Of a stretch of 64,000 nt of DNA, positions 44,662-54,969 are shown piece by piece. Numbering within the stretch: the stretch's first letter is position 1; each line of letters opens with the position of its first letter. The translations under genes were made by a program, and so were the position numbers. The notes beneath the pieces were generated by a model. It ran no database searches. It saw only the letters and a program-made list of their open reading frames with translations, and was not told where the DNA came from. Source of the stretch: Paenibacillus sp. FJAT-26967 (lineage in GTDB: Bacteria; Bacillota; Bacilli; Paenibacillales; NBRC-103111); the NCBI RefSeq assembly GCF_001541095.1, contig NZ_LMXH01000001.1, positions 1,128,048 through 1,192,047 on the forward strand, read 5' to 3'.

Positions 44662-45966
44662 TTAATGTCTTCTTCGTATAGATTTGCAGGCAGCCTGCGC
44701 TGCTGCGGAAGGGAATGCGATCAGCATGCACGTGCCTTTACCGGGTTCGCTGACAACATTGATCTTGCCGTTATAGCATTCGATAATCCGGTAAGCGACC
44801 ATGACGCTTAATCCGGTTCCTTTTTGTTTTGTTGAATAAAAAGGGGAGCCGAGCCGCTTTATTTCATCAGGGGACATGCCGATTCCTTCATCTTCGATCG
44901 AAATATAGACTCGCTTCTCTACACGATACGCCCTGACCCTCAGGCAGCCTCCTTCAGGCATGGATTCAATTCCGTTTCTGGCTAACTGGGCCAGGCATTG
45001 TACCAGCTTGTCAGCATTTACCGTTAACCATAAGGAAGGCTCAACCGATGTATCGAGACGTACTTTCTGCTGGGACGCATAGACTTGGAGCTGCTTCTCC
45101 AGAAGAACGATAAGGTCGTTCATGGACCAGAGCGCTGTTTTGTCGGCATGAGGTGTTGCGAACGCCAGGTAACTGCTGATGATTTGCTGGACCTTGTCCA
45201 TTTCCTCGATGACCATACCGGTATAGATTTTCTTCTTGGATTCACTCACTTCAGATTGAAATAACAACTGCATGAACCCTCTTGCCGTTGTCATCGGATT
45301 CCGAATTTCATGGGCGACAGAGGCTGCCAGTTCACTAAGCACATTCAGTTTTTCGGCGCGGTGAACTTCTTGTCTGAGAACTGCGGCTTCACGAATATAT
45401 TCGGTTAAGTAGACGACCAGACCCATAGTTACACACTGGATCAGGATGGATGACGCATAAAAAAGGTGGAAATCTTCCGGTTGAGAGAGCCCTTTTATTT
45501 GATAAAACCATATTTTTAAAGCCGCAATAATGAATCCTAGCCCCCCCGCAAGCATTACAGGATAAATAATACGGTACAGACGGCGCTGGGGTTTATTTAA
45601 TTTGAGGAACCCGTAAATGACTGCAACACAAAGAAACAAATAAAGACTTTGGTACAGCAAAAGATGTGGATACTTTACACTTAGAAAAAGTAGAACGGAA
45701 GCCGATACGAAAAAACCGGGAAGGCGTCCTCCATAAAGAAAGCTGGTCAGAACCGGAACCATATAAAGGCTGAAGTGCAGCCCGCTCTCTGAGCTGAAAG
45801 GATAAGCGGCACAAAGTACAGCCGCAAATAAGCTGAAAATCATCATAATTTTGCGGTCAAGACCGTGACTGGCTGTCCCGCGTATACCTTCGAAATAGGG
45901 CGACATCAGAACAGGAACTCCGGATAACAGGACATTACTTAACACTTCATGGAAACTTTTCAGCAA
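44662..45966 (-). CDS. Membrane sensor histidine kinase, KinB-like (5TMR-LYT sensor)
   Basis: A sensor kinase of 434 residues. About six hydrophobic segments (residues 35-190) resemble the 5TM-5TMR_LYT sensor of B. subtilis KinB. A HisKA domain (SVAHEIRNPMTTARGFMQLL, phosphorylated His near 216) and an HATPase follow, with N-box ARNGIESMPEGG, G1 EDEGIGMS and the QKGTGLSVMVAYRI lid. No response-regulator gene is adjacent, an orphan arrangement typical of sporulation phosphorelay kinases. The start is TTG at 45966, supported by TAGGGGTG upstream. It converges on pbpI, 11 bases away. A role in sporulation initiation is inferred. Confidence 0.87.
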   Translation of the reverse strand: MLKSFHEVLSNVLLSGVPVLMSPYFEGIRGTASHGLDRKIMMIFSLFAAVLCAAYPFSSESGLHFSLYMVPVLTSFLYGGRLPGFFVSASVLLFLSVKYPHLLLYQSLYLFLCVAVIYGFLKLNKPQRRLYRIIYPVMLAGGLGFIIAALKIWFYQIKGLSQPEDFHLFYASSILIQCVTMGLVVYLTEYIREAAVLRQEVHRAEKLNVLSELAASVAHEIRNPMTTARGFMQLLFQSEVSESKKKIYTGMVIEEMDKVQQIISSYLAFATPHADKTALWSMNDLIVLLEKQLQVYASQQKVRLDTSVEPSLWLTVNADKLVQCLAQLARNGIESMPEGGCLRVRAYRVEKRVYISIEDEGIGMSPDEIKRLGSPFYSTKQKGTGLSVMVAYRIIECYNGKINVVSEPGKGTCMLIAFPSAAAQAACKSIRRRH

Positions 45967-46290
45967 GTCGCACCCCTACTATCTGTAAGTTTTGGTGTAA
46001 TTATGATTCGTTTAAACTATTTATTGAACAGGTGGCAGTCAATTTATTTATATTTAATTAGCTAAATTATTTCGAAAGTAAGAAAATTTTACCACAAATG
46101 GTACTTGAGTGTATTACTTCGACAGGTATTAACAAATTCCTACTAAAAGATTCATATTAAACTGTATTAATTAGAGAGATAAATTGCAGCCGGCTAGAGC
46201 TTCCCCTACAATAGACAAAAGAGTAAAATGACCAAATGAAGCAAGTAATTGAGAATGCCGACTCGGCTGTTGAAATAAGGGGAGTAAGAA
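45967..46290. other. AT-rich divergent spacer between the KinB-like gene and lipL
   Basis: About 324 bases without an ORF, strongly AT-rich. It must carry the minus-strand kinase promoter and the plus-strand lipL promoter, but I find no clean -35/-10 pair. It contains AAACTGTATTA at 46159-46169, which recurs twice upstream of pdhA. Confidence 0.6.
46159..46169 (+). promoter_or_regulatory. AAACTGTATTA motif upstream of lipL
   Basis: The same 11-base sequence appears in two copies in the esterase-pdhA spacer (48268 and 48290). It lies 120 bases before lipL. A shared operator is suggested; no regulator is identified. Confidence 0.4.
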
Positions 46291-47121
46291 ATGACATCTA
46301 ATCCGTTCACTTCAGATAAAATGATACTAATCGACCGGTCGGACGACCTTGAAGCGGATCTGTTATTTCCGTTTGCTTTGGAGGAACTGCTGATCCGTAA
46401 AGTGGGGGAAGAAGGCATTCCTGTGGTTCATATATGGAGGCATCCCCTGGGACTGGTGCTTGGATTAAGAGACAGCCGGCTGCCAGAGGCTAAATCTGCC
46501 GCCGGCAGGATTGCAGGCGAGGGACGCCAAGTGATCGTCCGCAATTCGGGTGGAGCGGCTGTTCCGCTGGATCCCGGGGTTGTGAATGTGACGCTCATTA
46601 TGCCGAAGCCTGCAGGTAAAATTGATTTTCATGATGATTTTGAACGGATGTACCTCTTTCTGAGGGGGGTGCTGAATTCATGGAATGCAGGTGTGGATAA
46701 AGGTGAGATTGCCGGGTCCTACTGTCCGGGAGATTTCGATCTTAGTGTGGGCGGCCGCAAGTTCTGCGGAATTGCCCAAAGACGGCAGGCTCGTGCACTG
46801 TCCGTGCAGGCATTCGTCGTGGTAGAGGGCACTGGAGCGGAGAAAGCCGCTGTTGCGCGCTCGTTCTACGACGAAGCGGGGCAGGGCGCGCTGCCCGGCA
46901 GCTACCCGGTCGTCGAATCCGGGCGCATGACCAGCCTCGCCGAGTATGCGGGCGCTGAGCTGACCGCGCCCGCCTTCTGCCGCCTGACGGCCGAGTGGCT
47001 CGGCGATCAAGTGCAAGTGCGCGCGGCGAACTACCGTGAGTTCGCCGCGGATGAAGACATCGCGAGCATGATGGACGCGATGCGGGAACGCTACGGCTTC
47101 AAGGAGGAGTCCTCCGTTTGA
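46291..47121 (+). CDS. lipL: Octanoyl-[GcvH]:protein N-octanoyltransferase LipL
   Basis: Transfers octanoyl groups from GcvH to the lipoyl domains of E2 proteins such as pyruvate dehydrogenase E2. The 276-residue protein fits YwfL/LipL of B. subtilis in size and motifs: IWRHPLGLVLGLRDSRLP, RQVIVRNSGGAAVPLDPGVVN, and GSYCPGDFDLSVGGRKFCGIAQRR, which carries the likely catalytic cysteine (SYCPG). It lacks the features of a lipoate-activating ligase, so LplA is the less likely reading. The pdhABCD operon lies 1.3 kb downstream. The last third of the gene is clearly GC-richer than the first. AAGGGGAG precedes the ATG. Confidence 0.85.
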   Translation: MTSNPFTSDKMILIDRSDDLEADLLFPFALEELLIRKVGEEGIPVVHIWRHPLGLVLGLRDSRLPEAKSAAGRIAGEGRQVIVRNSGGAAVPLDPGVVNVTLIMPKPAGKIDFHDDFERMYLFLRGVLNSWNAGVDKGEIAGSYCPGDFDLSVGGRKFCGIAQRRQARALSVQAFVVVEGTGAEKAAVARSFYDEAGQGALPGSYPVVESGRMTSLAEYAGAELTAPAFCRLTAEWLGDQVQVRAANYREFAADEDIASMMDAMRERYGFKEESSV

Positions 47122-47359
47122 AGCCGCTTCTCGTCCCAGAGAGAGCCTGCTGCCTGTCGGCTGCGTATCTCTGGGACATGAGGGGCCCGCGCTCGATTCT
47201 GTGCAGCGTGATTGCGTGGGAGTCTAAATCGGCTTGCGCTCTCCGATTCAGGTCTTCCGTGAAGAAAGAGATATCGATGTACTTCATGAGCGTAGGGTGA
47301 TCTTGCGCGAGAGTCTAGGTCGCGCGTTGCCGTTTCAACGCGGCGAGCCTTCATGCCGC
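47122..47359. other. Gene-free spacer downstream of lipL with a long hairpin
   Basis: No convincing gene. GTCCCAGAGA (47133-47142) pairs perfectly with TCTCTGGGAC (47168-47177). The hairpin has no following T run, so it is not a simple terminator. Short frames crossing it have no ribosome site. Confidence 0.5.
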
Positions 47360-47407
47360 ACCAAAAACCTGCAGAATCCGCCCGGGCGGGTCCTGCAGGT
47401 TTTTGGT
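47360..47407. terminator. Bidirectional terminator between lipL and the esterase gene
   Basis: ACCAAAAACCTGCAG (47360-47374) pairs with CTGCAGGTTTTTGGT (47393-47407) around an inner CCGCCC/GGGCGG stem. It serves both convergent genes. Confidence 0.93.
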
Positions 47408-47477
47408 GTAAGCGGTTTGTATGCGGTAAGAACCGCCAGCTGACTAACCAGGCGGTTCTGCCGGCGCAGCTATGGGC

Positions 47478-48206
47478 TCAGCCGAAAAAATATTCGAGCG
47501 TATTCGGCAGTTCTTTTTGCCAGAAGCCCCAGATATGCTTGCCAGGTTTCTCCTCATAATATAGACGGGTATTCTTCTGCTCAAGGATCGTCTTCGTCAA
47601 ACGGTTTGCTTCTACGAAATTATAGATACCGCGCTCTGTTTTGACTTCTTCTTCATCCAGACCGATTAACATGTAGAGCTCCAGCCACGATAAATCGGTC
47701 TGGGCTGCCAGCTCTTCCCTCGTAGGCTCGAGAAATGCGCCTGACAGGGATATTACTTTCGTAAACAGGTGAGGATAAGCTAAGGCAAGATGAAGGGAAA
47801 CCGTACCACCGAGTGAGTCCCCGGCTAGTACGCGTTCGGTTTTGTCCGCGCGAACCGCATATCTGGACTCAATATATGGAAGCATTTCTTCGGCGAAGAA
47901 ACGGATATAGGCGGTATGGTTTTCACCATCCGGTGAATATTCCGAAGTCCGTATTTTAACATTTACATCGACGCCGACAATAATAACCGGTTCCCAACCA
48001 TGGTCCAGGATACCAGCAGTCATCGAGGTCGCTATCCTTCCGAAATTAAAAAATTCTTCTCCGTCCTGACAGTAGATGACGGGATAAGACAGCACTTCGT
48101 TATAGCCTGGAGGCAGAAAGACTCTGATCGGCCGGGTAGAATTCAGGTGAATAGAGGCAATTTCTTCTTTTACAATGGTTCTTTTATAAAGACGAGCATC
48201 GGTCAT
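47478..48206 (-). CDS. Esterase D/enterochelin-esterase-like alpha/beta hydrolase
   Basis: A 242-residue cytosolic hydrolase of the esterase (PF00756) family. It has RPIRVFLPPGYNEVLSYPVIYCQDG near the N-terminus and the nucleophile elbow GDSLGGTVSLHLAL (Ser near 130). A C-terminal histidine lies in KPGKHIWGFW, so the triad looks complete. Relatives include BesA-type trilactone esterases and acyl-CoA or formylglutathione hydrolases; no siderophore gene is near, so the substrate stays open. There is no signal peptide. AAAGGAAG precedes the ATG on the minus strand. It is divergent from pdhA across a 225-base region with repeats. Confidence 0.82.
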   Translation of the reverse strand: MTDARLYKRTIVKEEIASIHLNSTRPIRVFLPPGYNEVLSYPVIYCQDGEEFFNFGRIATSMTAGILDHGWEPVIIVGVDVNVKIRTSEYSPDGENHTAYIRFFAEEMLPYIESRYAVRADKTERVLAGDSLGGTVSLHLALAYPHLFTKVISLSGAFLEPTREELAAQTDLSWLELYMLIGLDEEEVKTERGIYNFVEANRLTKTILEQKNTRLYYEEKPGKHIWGFWQKELPNTLEYFFG

Positions 48207-48267
48207 GGTGACTTTCTTCCTTTCTCCAAAAGGGGAGGTTGTATTATAATAGTGTGAAGTTTTTGTT

Positions 48268-48301
48268 AAACTGTATTATATATATAATGAAACTGTATTA
48301 T
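48268..48301 (+). repeat. Direct repeat AAACTGTATTAT, two copies 22 bp apart
   Basis: Twelve-base copies at 48268-48279 and 48290-48301, about two helical turns apart, so they lie on the same DNA face. They sit in the divergent esterase-pdhA spacer, and an 11-base match lies upstream of lipL. Probably operator sites of an unidentified regulator. Confidence 0.5.
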
Positions 48302-48337
48302 TCGCGAATGTCAACTATCCGCAACTATACCAATATA

Positions 48338-48371
48338 CCTGTTGATATTCGATACGAAACAGGTTTATAAT
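48338..48371 (+). promoter_or_regulatory. pdhA promoter with overlapping inverted repeat
   Basis: TTGATA (48342-48347), 18-base spacer, TATAAT (48366-48371). CCTGTT (48338-48343) and AACAGG (48358-48363) form a dyad covering the -35 box and spacer, a typical repressor position. Confidence 0.6.
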
Positions 48372-48419
48372 AATTAGTATAACAGAAAGTCTTTTATCTG
48401 GCAGGAAAATCATAGATGA

Positions 48420-49499
<1,080 letters not shown>

Positions 49500-49530
49500 G
49501 CGTTCAGCATAAAGCGAAATAAATAATAAG

Positions 49531-49558
49531 GATTGCGGCCCTATTCCAGGCCGTAATC
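49531..49558 (+). other. Stem-loop in the pdhA-pdhB gap
   Basis: GATTGCGGCC pairs with GGCCGTAATC, followed by only a short T stretch. A TATAAT at 49581-49586 lies just after it, without a clear -35 box. It may be a partial terminator or RNA-processing site, with a weak internal promoter before pdhB. Confidence 0.5.
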
Positions 49559-49635
49559 ATCTTTTAAACAAAACTTTCGGTATAATGCCGTGTTCTTTGA
49601 CGAAATGAAGAACGATATGGGAGGCAGCAGATTTC

Positions 49636-50616
49636 ATGGCACAAATGACAATGGTTCAAGCTATTCAGGACGCAATGCGCGTTGAGCTTGCAAGAGATAA
49701 GAATGTTGTGTTATTCGGGGAAGACGTAGGCCACGTTGGCGGTGTATTCCGTGCTACGGAAGGACTTCAGAAAGAATTCGGCGAAGATCGTGTATTCGAT
49801 ACTCCGCTTGCTGAATCCGCTATCGGCGGTCTTGCTGTAGGTATGGCGACACAAGGCTTCCGCCCGATCGCCGAAATTCAATTTGTGGGTTTTATCTTTG
49901 AAGCGCTTGATCAAATGGCTATCCAGGCGGCACGTATGCGTTACCGTTCAGGCGGGGCTTACCAGGCACCGATCGTATTCCGTACTCCTTTCGGCGGCGG
50001 CGTTAAAGCAGCTGAACTGCATACGGACTCTCTGGAAGGTTTGATGCTTCAGACACCGGGTATTAAAGTAGTGATCCCTTCTAACCCGTACGATGCCAAG
50101 GGGTTGCTGATTGCTGCAATCCGCGATAACGATCCGGTCTTCTTTATGGAGCATTTGAACTTGTACCGCTCTTTCCGTCAGGAAGTTCCGGAAGGCGAGT
50201 ACACGGTAGAGCTTGGTAAAGCAAACGTGGTTCGTGAAGGTTCTGATGCGACAATTATTACTTATGGAGCAATGGTGCATACTTCTTTGAAAGCAGCCGA
50301 AGAGATCGAGAAAACCCGCGGTGTCAAAATCGAGGTTATTGATCTTCGTACCATTATGCCGATTGATATTGACACCATTGTGGAGTCTATCAAGAAGACT
50401 AACCGTGCTATCGTAGTTCAAGAAGCACAGAAGACATCTGGAGCAGCAGCGGAAATCGTTGCCCAGATTAACGAGAAAGCGATTCTTCATCTGGAAGCGC
50501 CGGTACTTCGTATTGCAGCCCCTGATACGGTGTATCCTTTTGCCCAAATTGAAGATCAATGGCTCCCGACACCTGCCCGCATTATCGACGGTCTCAACCA
50601 GGTGCTGGATTTCTAA
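49636..50616 (+). CDS. pdhB: Pyruvate dehydrogenase E1 component, beta subunit
   Basis: Beta chain of the E1 heterotetramer, 326 residues. Family features are [38 protein letters not shown], the [16 protein letters not shown] segment, and the C-terminal transketolase domain ([20 protein letters not shown]). GGGAGGCAGC lies upstream of the ATG. It is followed by pdhC after 52 bases. Confidence 0.95.
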   Translation: MAQMTMVQAIQDAMRVELARDKNVVLFGEDVGHVGGVFRATEGLQKEFGEDRVFDTPLAESAIGGLAVGMATQGFRPIAEIQFVGFIFEALDQMAIQAARMRYRSGGAYQAPIVFRTPFGGGVKAAELHTDSLEGLMLQTPGIKVVIPSNPYDAKGLLIAAIRDNDPVFFMEHLNLYRSFRQEVPEGEYTVELGKANVVREGSDATIITYGAMVHTSLKAAEEIEKTRGVKIEVIDLRTIMPIDIDTIVESIKKTNRAIVVQEAQKTSGAAAEIVAQINEKAILHLEAPVLRIAAPDTVYPFAQIEDQWLPTPARIIDGLNQVLDF

Positions 50617-50668
50617 AGCTGTTAACGGCTGAGCGAAATCACTACTTATATATAGGAGGTTGTTCTTC

Positions 50669-52003
50669 TTGGCACGTTTTGAATATAAATTCCCGGAACT
50701 CGGCGAAGGCATTCATGAAGGCGAGATTGTCAAAGTCAACGTCAAACCAGGCGATAAGGTAGACGATGATACCATTCTCATGGAAGTGCAGAATGACAAA
50801 GCTGTCGTTGAAGTTCCTTGCCCGGTAAATGGTCAGATACAAGAAGTGCGGATCAAAGAAGGTCAAGTATGCCATGTCGGTGAAATTGTTATGATCATTG
50901 ACGCGGAAGGCGAACTTCCTGAATCCGAGGCTCCTGCTGAGGCTTCTCCGGAAGCCGCTACACCAGCGCCGTCTAATGCTCCTTCTACTGAGCTTCCACA
51001 GAAGGAAGATAAAAGCGCTCCGACCGCTCCGGCACCGGAAGAAATGAAGAACTCCGAAGGCGGCGAAGGCAAGCCTGCTTCCACGCCGAAGAACGTTCTT
51101 GCAACACCTAGTGTACGTAAGTTTGCCCGTGAGAAAGGTGTCAATATCGGAGAGGTTTCCGGCACAGGCAAGAACGGCCGCGTAACTCGCGAAGATATTG
51201 AAGGGTTCTCTGCAGGCGGTGCAGCGAAAGCTGAAGAACCTGCTGCTGAGAAAACAGCTGCTCCTGCTAAAACAACTGCTGCACCGGCCGTTCAAGGAGA
51301 ACTTGAAGAAGAGCGTATTCCTTTCAAGGGAATCCGCAAAGTGATTGCGAATGCTATGGTGAAATCCAAGCAAACCGCTCCACACGTTACACTTATGGAT
51401 GAAGTTGACGTAACCCAATTGGTAGCTCTTCGCACCAAAGCGAAGCCTCTTGCGGAGAAGAAAGGTGTTAAACTCACTTATCTTCCATTCATCGTGAAGG
51501 CTCTTGTAGCGGCGTGCCGCCAGTTCCCGGTTATGAACGCGATGATCGATGAGGAGAAGCAGGAGATCGTTTACAAGAAGTACTTTAATGTCGGTATCGC
51601 AACGGATACAGACAATGGTCTTCTCGTACCGGTCATTCACCATGCGGATCGTCAGAACATCTGGATGATAGCGGATTCCATCCGTGATCTGGCAACACGC
51701 GGCCGTGACGGCAAGCTGACTCCTCATGAAATGAAGGGCAGCACGATTACGATCACGAATATCGGTTCCGCAGGCGGAATGTTCTTTACCCCTGTCATTA
51801 ACTATCCGGAAGTTGCTATTCTGGGTACGGGACGTATTTCGGAGAAGCCGGTCGTTAAGAACGGTGAAATCGTTATTGCTCCGGTAATGGCTCTATCTTT
51901 AAGCTTTGATCACCGTCTGGTTGACGGCGCAACAGCACAAAATTTCATGAACTATATCAAGCAGCTGCTTAACGATCCAGAGCTGCTCGTGATGGAGGTA
52001 TAA
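50669..52003 (+). CDS. pdhC: Dihydrolipoamide acetyltransferase, pyruvate dehydrogenase E2
   Basis: Core of the PDH complex; transfers acetyl from lipoyl to CoA. The 444-residue protein has one lipoyl domain (1-80) with the lipoylated lysine in [12 protein letters not shown] Pro/Ala/Glu-rich linker follows, then an E3/E1-binding domain ([18 protein letters not shown], near 150), a second linker and the catalytic domain with [10 protein letters not shown] carrying the active histidine. The start is TTG 50669, ten bases after AGGAGG; an earlier in-frame TTG at 50660 abuts that site. LipL, encoded upstream, is the expected supplier of its octanoyl/lipoyl group. Confidence 0.95.
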   Translation: MARFEYKFPELGEGIHEGEIVKVNVKPGDKVDDDTILMEVQNDKAVVEVPCPVNGQIQEVRIKEGQVCHVGEIVMIIDAEGELPESEAPAEASPEAATPAPSNAPSTELPQKEDKSAPTAPAPEEMKNSEGGEGKPASTPKNVLATPSVRKFAREKGVNIGEVSGTGKNGRVTREDIEGFSAGGAAKAEEPAAEKTAAPAKTTAAPAVQGELEEERIPFKGIRKVIANAMVKSKQTAPHVTLMDEVDVTQLVALRTKAKPLAEKKGVKLTYLPFIVKALVAACRQFPVMNAMIDEEKQEIVYKKYFNVGIATDTDNGLLVPVIHHADRQNIWMIADSIRDLATRGRDGKLTPHEMKGSTITITNIGSAGGMFFTPVINYPEVAILGTGRISEKPVVKNGEIVIAPVMALSLSFDHRLVDGATAQNFMNYIKQLLNDPELLVMEV

Positions 52004-52007
52004 ACAA

Positions 52008-53423
52008 ATGGTAGTAGGAGACGCTTCTTTAGATATCGACGTTCTGGTAATTGGTGCAGGTCCCGGTGGTTATGTAGCTGCAATCCGTGCGGCACAATTG
52101 GGTAAAAGCGTACTTATCGTGGATAAATCCGAATGGGGCGGCGTATGCTTAAACCGTGGTTGTATCCCGTCTAAGGCTCTTATTTCTGCAGCACATCAAT
52201 ACGAAGCAGCACAGCATTCTGAAGTTATGGGCGTTTCGGCTCAGAGCGTGAAACTGGACTACGCCAAGACGCAGGAATGGAAAGCTTCCGTTGTGAAAAA
52301 ACTGACCAGCGGTGTTGCCGGGCTCCTTAAGGGCAACAAAATCCAGATGTTCCAAGGCGAAGCTATGTTTATCAACGAGAACGAAGCGCGCGTCTTTAAC
52401 GATCAAGAAGCGCCGCGTTACCGTTTCAAGCATTGCATCATCGCAACAGGTTCCCGCCCGATTGAGCTTAAGCCGTTCCCGTTCGGCGGACGTATTCTTT
52501 CCTCCACGGAAGCGCTGGAGTTGAAAGAAATTCCGAAGAGCATGGTTGTAATCGGTGGCGGTTATATCGGAATCGAGCTTGGACAGACGTTTGCTAAGTT
52601 CGGAACGAAAGTAACGGTTCTGGAAGGATCCGATACTGTACTTCCAGGATTCGAGAAGGAAATGTCCCGTCTAGTTGCTAAGAATCTGTCTAAAGTAAAT
52701 GTAGAAGTATTTACGGAAGCAATGGCTCAAAGCTCCGAACAGACAGACAAAGATGTTACCGTTACCTTTACTGTAAAAGGTGAAGAGAAGAAAGTAACAG
52801 CCGATTACTTGCTGGTTACAGTTGGACGCCGTCCTAACACCGATGGTGAGCTTGGACTGGACCTGATCAACATCAAATTGACCGACCGTGGTCTGATTGA
52901 AGTTGACGAGCAGGGCCGCACGAGCATCCCGCATATTTTCGCGATTGGTGATATCGTTCCGGGTCTTGCACTGGCGCATAAAGCATCTTACGAAGGTAAG
53001 GTTGCTGCCGAAGCTATCGCTGGCCAGCCGAGCGTTGTAGATTACAAGGCTATTCCAGCCGTAGTCTTCTCCGATCCGGAGATCGCAAGTGTTGGTCTGA
53101 ACGAAACGGAAGCTAAAGAGAAAGGCATGAACGTATCTGTAGGCAAGTTCCCATATGCAGCTAACGGCCGTGCGCTTTCCCTGAATGCAACTGAAGGTTT
53201 CGTTAAGATCGTAGCAGACAAGGAGACGGGTCTTGTTGTCGGCTCCCAAATCGTAGGACCGGAAGCGTCGAACCTGATCGCTGAAATCGGCCTTGCCATT
53301 GAGATGGGTGCTACTCTTGAAGATATCGCCCTTACGATTCATGCCCACCCGACACTTGGTGAAATTGTAGCTGAAGCTGCTGAAGGAGCCCTGGGTCACC
53401 CGATTCATATGCTGGGCAAATAA
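52008..53423 (+). CDS. pdhD: Dihydrolipoamide dehydrogenase, E3
   Basis: FAD enzyme reoxidising dihydrolipoamide with NAD+, shared by 2-oxoacid dehydrogenases. The 471-residue protein has the FAD motif [19 protein letters not shown], the redox disulfide [14 protein letters not shown], and the NAD-binding [13 protein letters not shown]. The second FAD motif is IFAIGDI, and HAHPTLGE holds the active-site histidine. GGAGG of the pdhC end serves as its ribosome site, with a four-base gap between the genes. A terminator follows. Confidence 0.97.
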   Translation: MVVGDASLDIDVLVIGAGPGGYVAAIRAAQLGKSVLIVDKSEWGGVCLNRGCIPSKALISAAHQYEAAQHSEVMGVSAQSVKLDYAKTQEWKASVVKKLTSGVAGLLKGNKIQMFQGEAMFINENEARVFNDQEAPRYRFKHCIIATGSRPIELKPFPFGGRILSSTEALELKEIPKSMVVIGGGYIGIELGQTFAKFGTKVTVLEGSDTVLPGFEKEMSRLVAKNLSKVNVEVFTEAMAQSSEQTDKDVTVTFTVKGEEKKVTADYLLVTVGRRPNTDGELGLDLINIKLTDRGLIEVDEQGRTSIPHIFAIGDIVPGLALAHKASYEGKVAAEAIAGQPSVVDYKAIPAVVFSDPEIASVGLNETEAKEKGMNVSVGKFPYAANGRALSLNATEGFVKIVADKETGLVVGSQIVGPEASNLIAEIGLAIEMGATLEDIALTIHAHPTLGEIVAEAAEGALGHPIHMLGK

Positions 53424-53462
53424 TTTGGCCGGATAATTCATTAAATTGGTCTTTTAATAAAT

Positions 53463-53503
53463 AAAGACATGCGGTGGAGACATTCTCTGCTGCATGTCTT
53501 TTT
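53463..53503 (+). terminator. Terminator of the pdhABCD operon
   Basis: AAGACATGC pairs with GCATGTCTT, with an inner stem GGAGA/TCTC, followed by TTTTTT. Confidence 0.9.
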
Positions 53504-53625
53504 TATTTGCGTGTGATCTGAAATGTGTCTTCCAGAGGAATTATATGGTATATTATGCCTATGAAAAAGTGAGTATTTAGAACTACTTTGATTGTTTTTG
53601 GGGTTTTCACTAGGAGATGATAGGT

Positions 53626-54684
53626 ATGATTAAGGAGCTAATCGTAAATTTTGCGCTGTTATTAGCCTTCTTGTTTGGTGTCAGCCAATTATATAAGAAT
53701 GAAAAATTGGATTTTAAGTCGTTTGGAATCAAAATAAAAACAGGCTTGTTCACAGGTGCCTTTGGAATTGTACTCATGTATTTCAGCATTCCTGTCGATT
53801 CATCCACTTTCGTGGACTTTCGGGGATTTGCCATTCTTCTTGCTGCACATTTTGGAGGCTTCTATTCAGCGTTGATTGCAAGTGTTCTGATTGGGGCTTC
53901 ACGCGTTGTTTTTTTTGGTGGAATTAATTTGTCTTCCGTTATAGGGGTAATGAATATTCTTGTGGTAGCGGGGATAGCCAGTTTAATTGTTCATAGAGAG
54001 AAGAAATATTGGTCTCGGTGGGCCAAGATGATAATGGTTCTATTGGTCACTTCTGCTCTTAGTTTATATGCGGCGTTGGGCTTTAAAAGCCTGGATCTCC
54101 TGCCTGCTTATCTGGGTACGATGATGGTGGCCGGTTTTTTTACCGGTTATATGGTCGATTACATTGTTCGGGCTCACGATATGTTTCTGATCATGAAAGA
54201 AGCTTCCCATAAAGACTACTTGACAGGTCTTAATAATCACAGGACGTTTGATAAATTATTTAATGAATTAGTTACCTCTGCAAATAGCAAAGAAGAATCG
54301 TTATCTTTGCTTGCACTTGATATTGATCATTTTAAAAAAATTAACGACACCTACGGACACCCGGCTGGAGATGCAGTGTTGCAGCAGCTTGGTAAATTGT
54401 TTCAAGAATCCACCAGACGTATGGATGAAGTATGCCGCACGGGGGGAGAGGAATTTGCTGTACTATTGCCAGAGTGCTCTTTGGAGCAGGCCCGGGAAGT
54501 AGCGGAGACGATTCGTACGCGTGTAGAGAAGCATTCTTTTATCCTGGAGAACGGGCAGCATATTCGTCTAACCATATCGGTGGGTACGGCAACGTATCCG
54601 CTTATTGCCCCGGATCTGCTCATGGAAGAAGCTGATAAAGCCCTATACCGGGCTAAACATAATGGACGCAATCAGGTTTGTTAA
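53626..54684 (+). CDS. Membrane diguanylate cyclase (5TMR-LYT sensor, GGDEF)
   Basis: Synthesises c-di-GMP. The 352-residue protein has six or so hydrophobic segments (1-185) of the 5TM-5TMR_LYT type, then a GGDEF domain from about residue 195 (DYLTGLNNHRTFDKLF). The catalytic signature reads TGGEEFAVLLPE, and an RRMD I-site lies five residues before it, so the enzyme should be active and product-inhibited. There is no EAL or HD-GYP domain. ATG 53626 is preferred to ATG 53617 because AGGAG ends ten bases upstream. It stands alone between the pdh terminator and the sugar operon. Confidence 0.92.
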   Translation: MIKELIVNFALLLAFLFGVSQLYKNEKLDFKSFGIKIKTGLFTGAFGIVLMYFSIPVDSSTFVDFRGFAILLAAHFGGFYSALIASVLIGASRVVFFGGINLSSVIGVMNILVVAGIASLIVHREKKYWSRWAKMIMVLLVTSALSLYAALGFKSLDLLPAYLGTMMVAGFFTGYMVDYIVRAHDMFLIMKEASHKDYLTGLNNHRTFDKLFNELVTSANSKEESLSLLALDIDHFKKINDTYGHPAGDAVLQQLGKLFQESTRRMDEVCRTGGEEFAVLLPECSLEQAREVAETIRTRVEKHSFILENGQHIRLTISVGTATYPLIAPDLLMEEADKALYRAKHNGRNQVC

Positions 54685-54969
54685 TTTCGCCTGGTTTGTC
54701 GACAAAAACTGCGGCTGAAGTTCCCGCCTCAAGTCGAACTTTTGTTAAGTCCTTAATGATGAAGAATAGTCTGGCGGGACTACTAGTGTCCGTTGAATGA
54801 GGGACTGGGACTTTCTCTCCATAGAATAAGAAATAATCTTCCGAAACTGTGTTTGGGTTGAGAGAATTTTATCCCCTCATAATTGAAATGAGAACCTGCC
54901 GGATATGATAGATCCAGGACTATAATCATATTGTAAGAAACAAATTAAAAGTTTTGGGGAGGTCTACAA
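54685..54969 (+). other. Spacer upstream of the sugar-transport operon
   Basis: About 285 bases without an ORF. A -10-like TATAAT at 54921-54926 lies 44 bases before the solute-binding protein gene but lacks a good -35 box, which fits an activator-dependent promoter (the downstream AraC-type regulator is a candidate). No cre-like or riboswitch element was recognised. Confidence 0.45.

Noticed and set aside
46291-47121. Lipoate-protein ligase LplA
   Set aside because: Length, the SYCPG cysteine and lack of the LplA C-terminal domain fit LipL better.
47118-47300. Short plus-strand frame after lipL (about 60 codons)
   Set aside because: No ribosome site of its own, overlaps the lipL end, crosses a hairpin and shows no family-like pattern.
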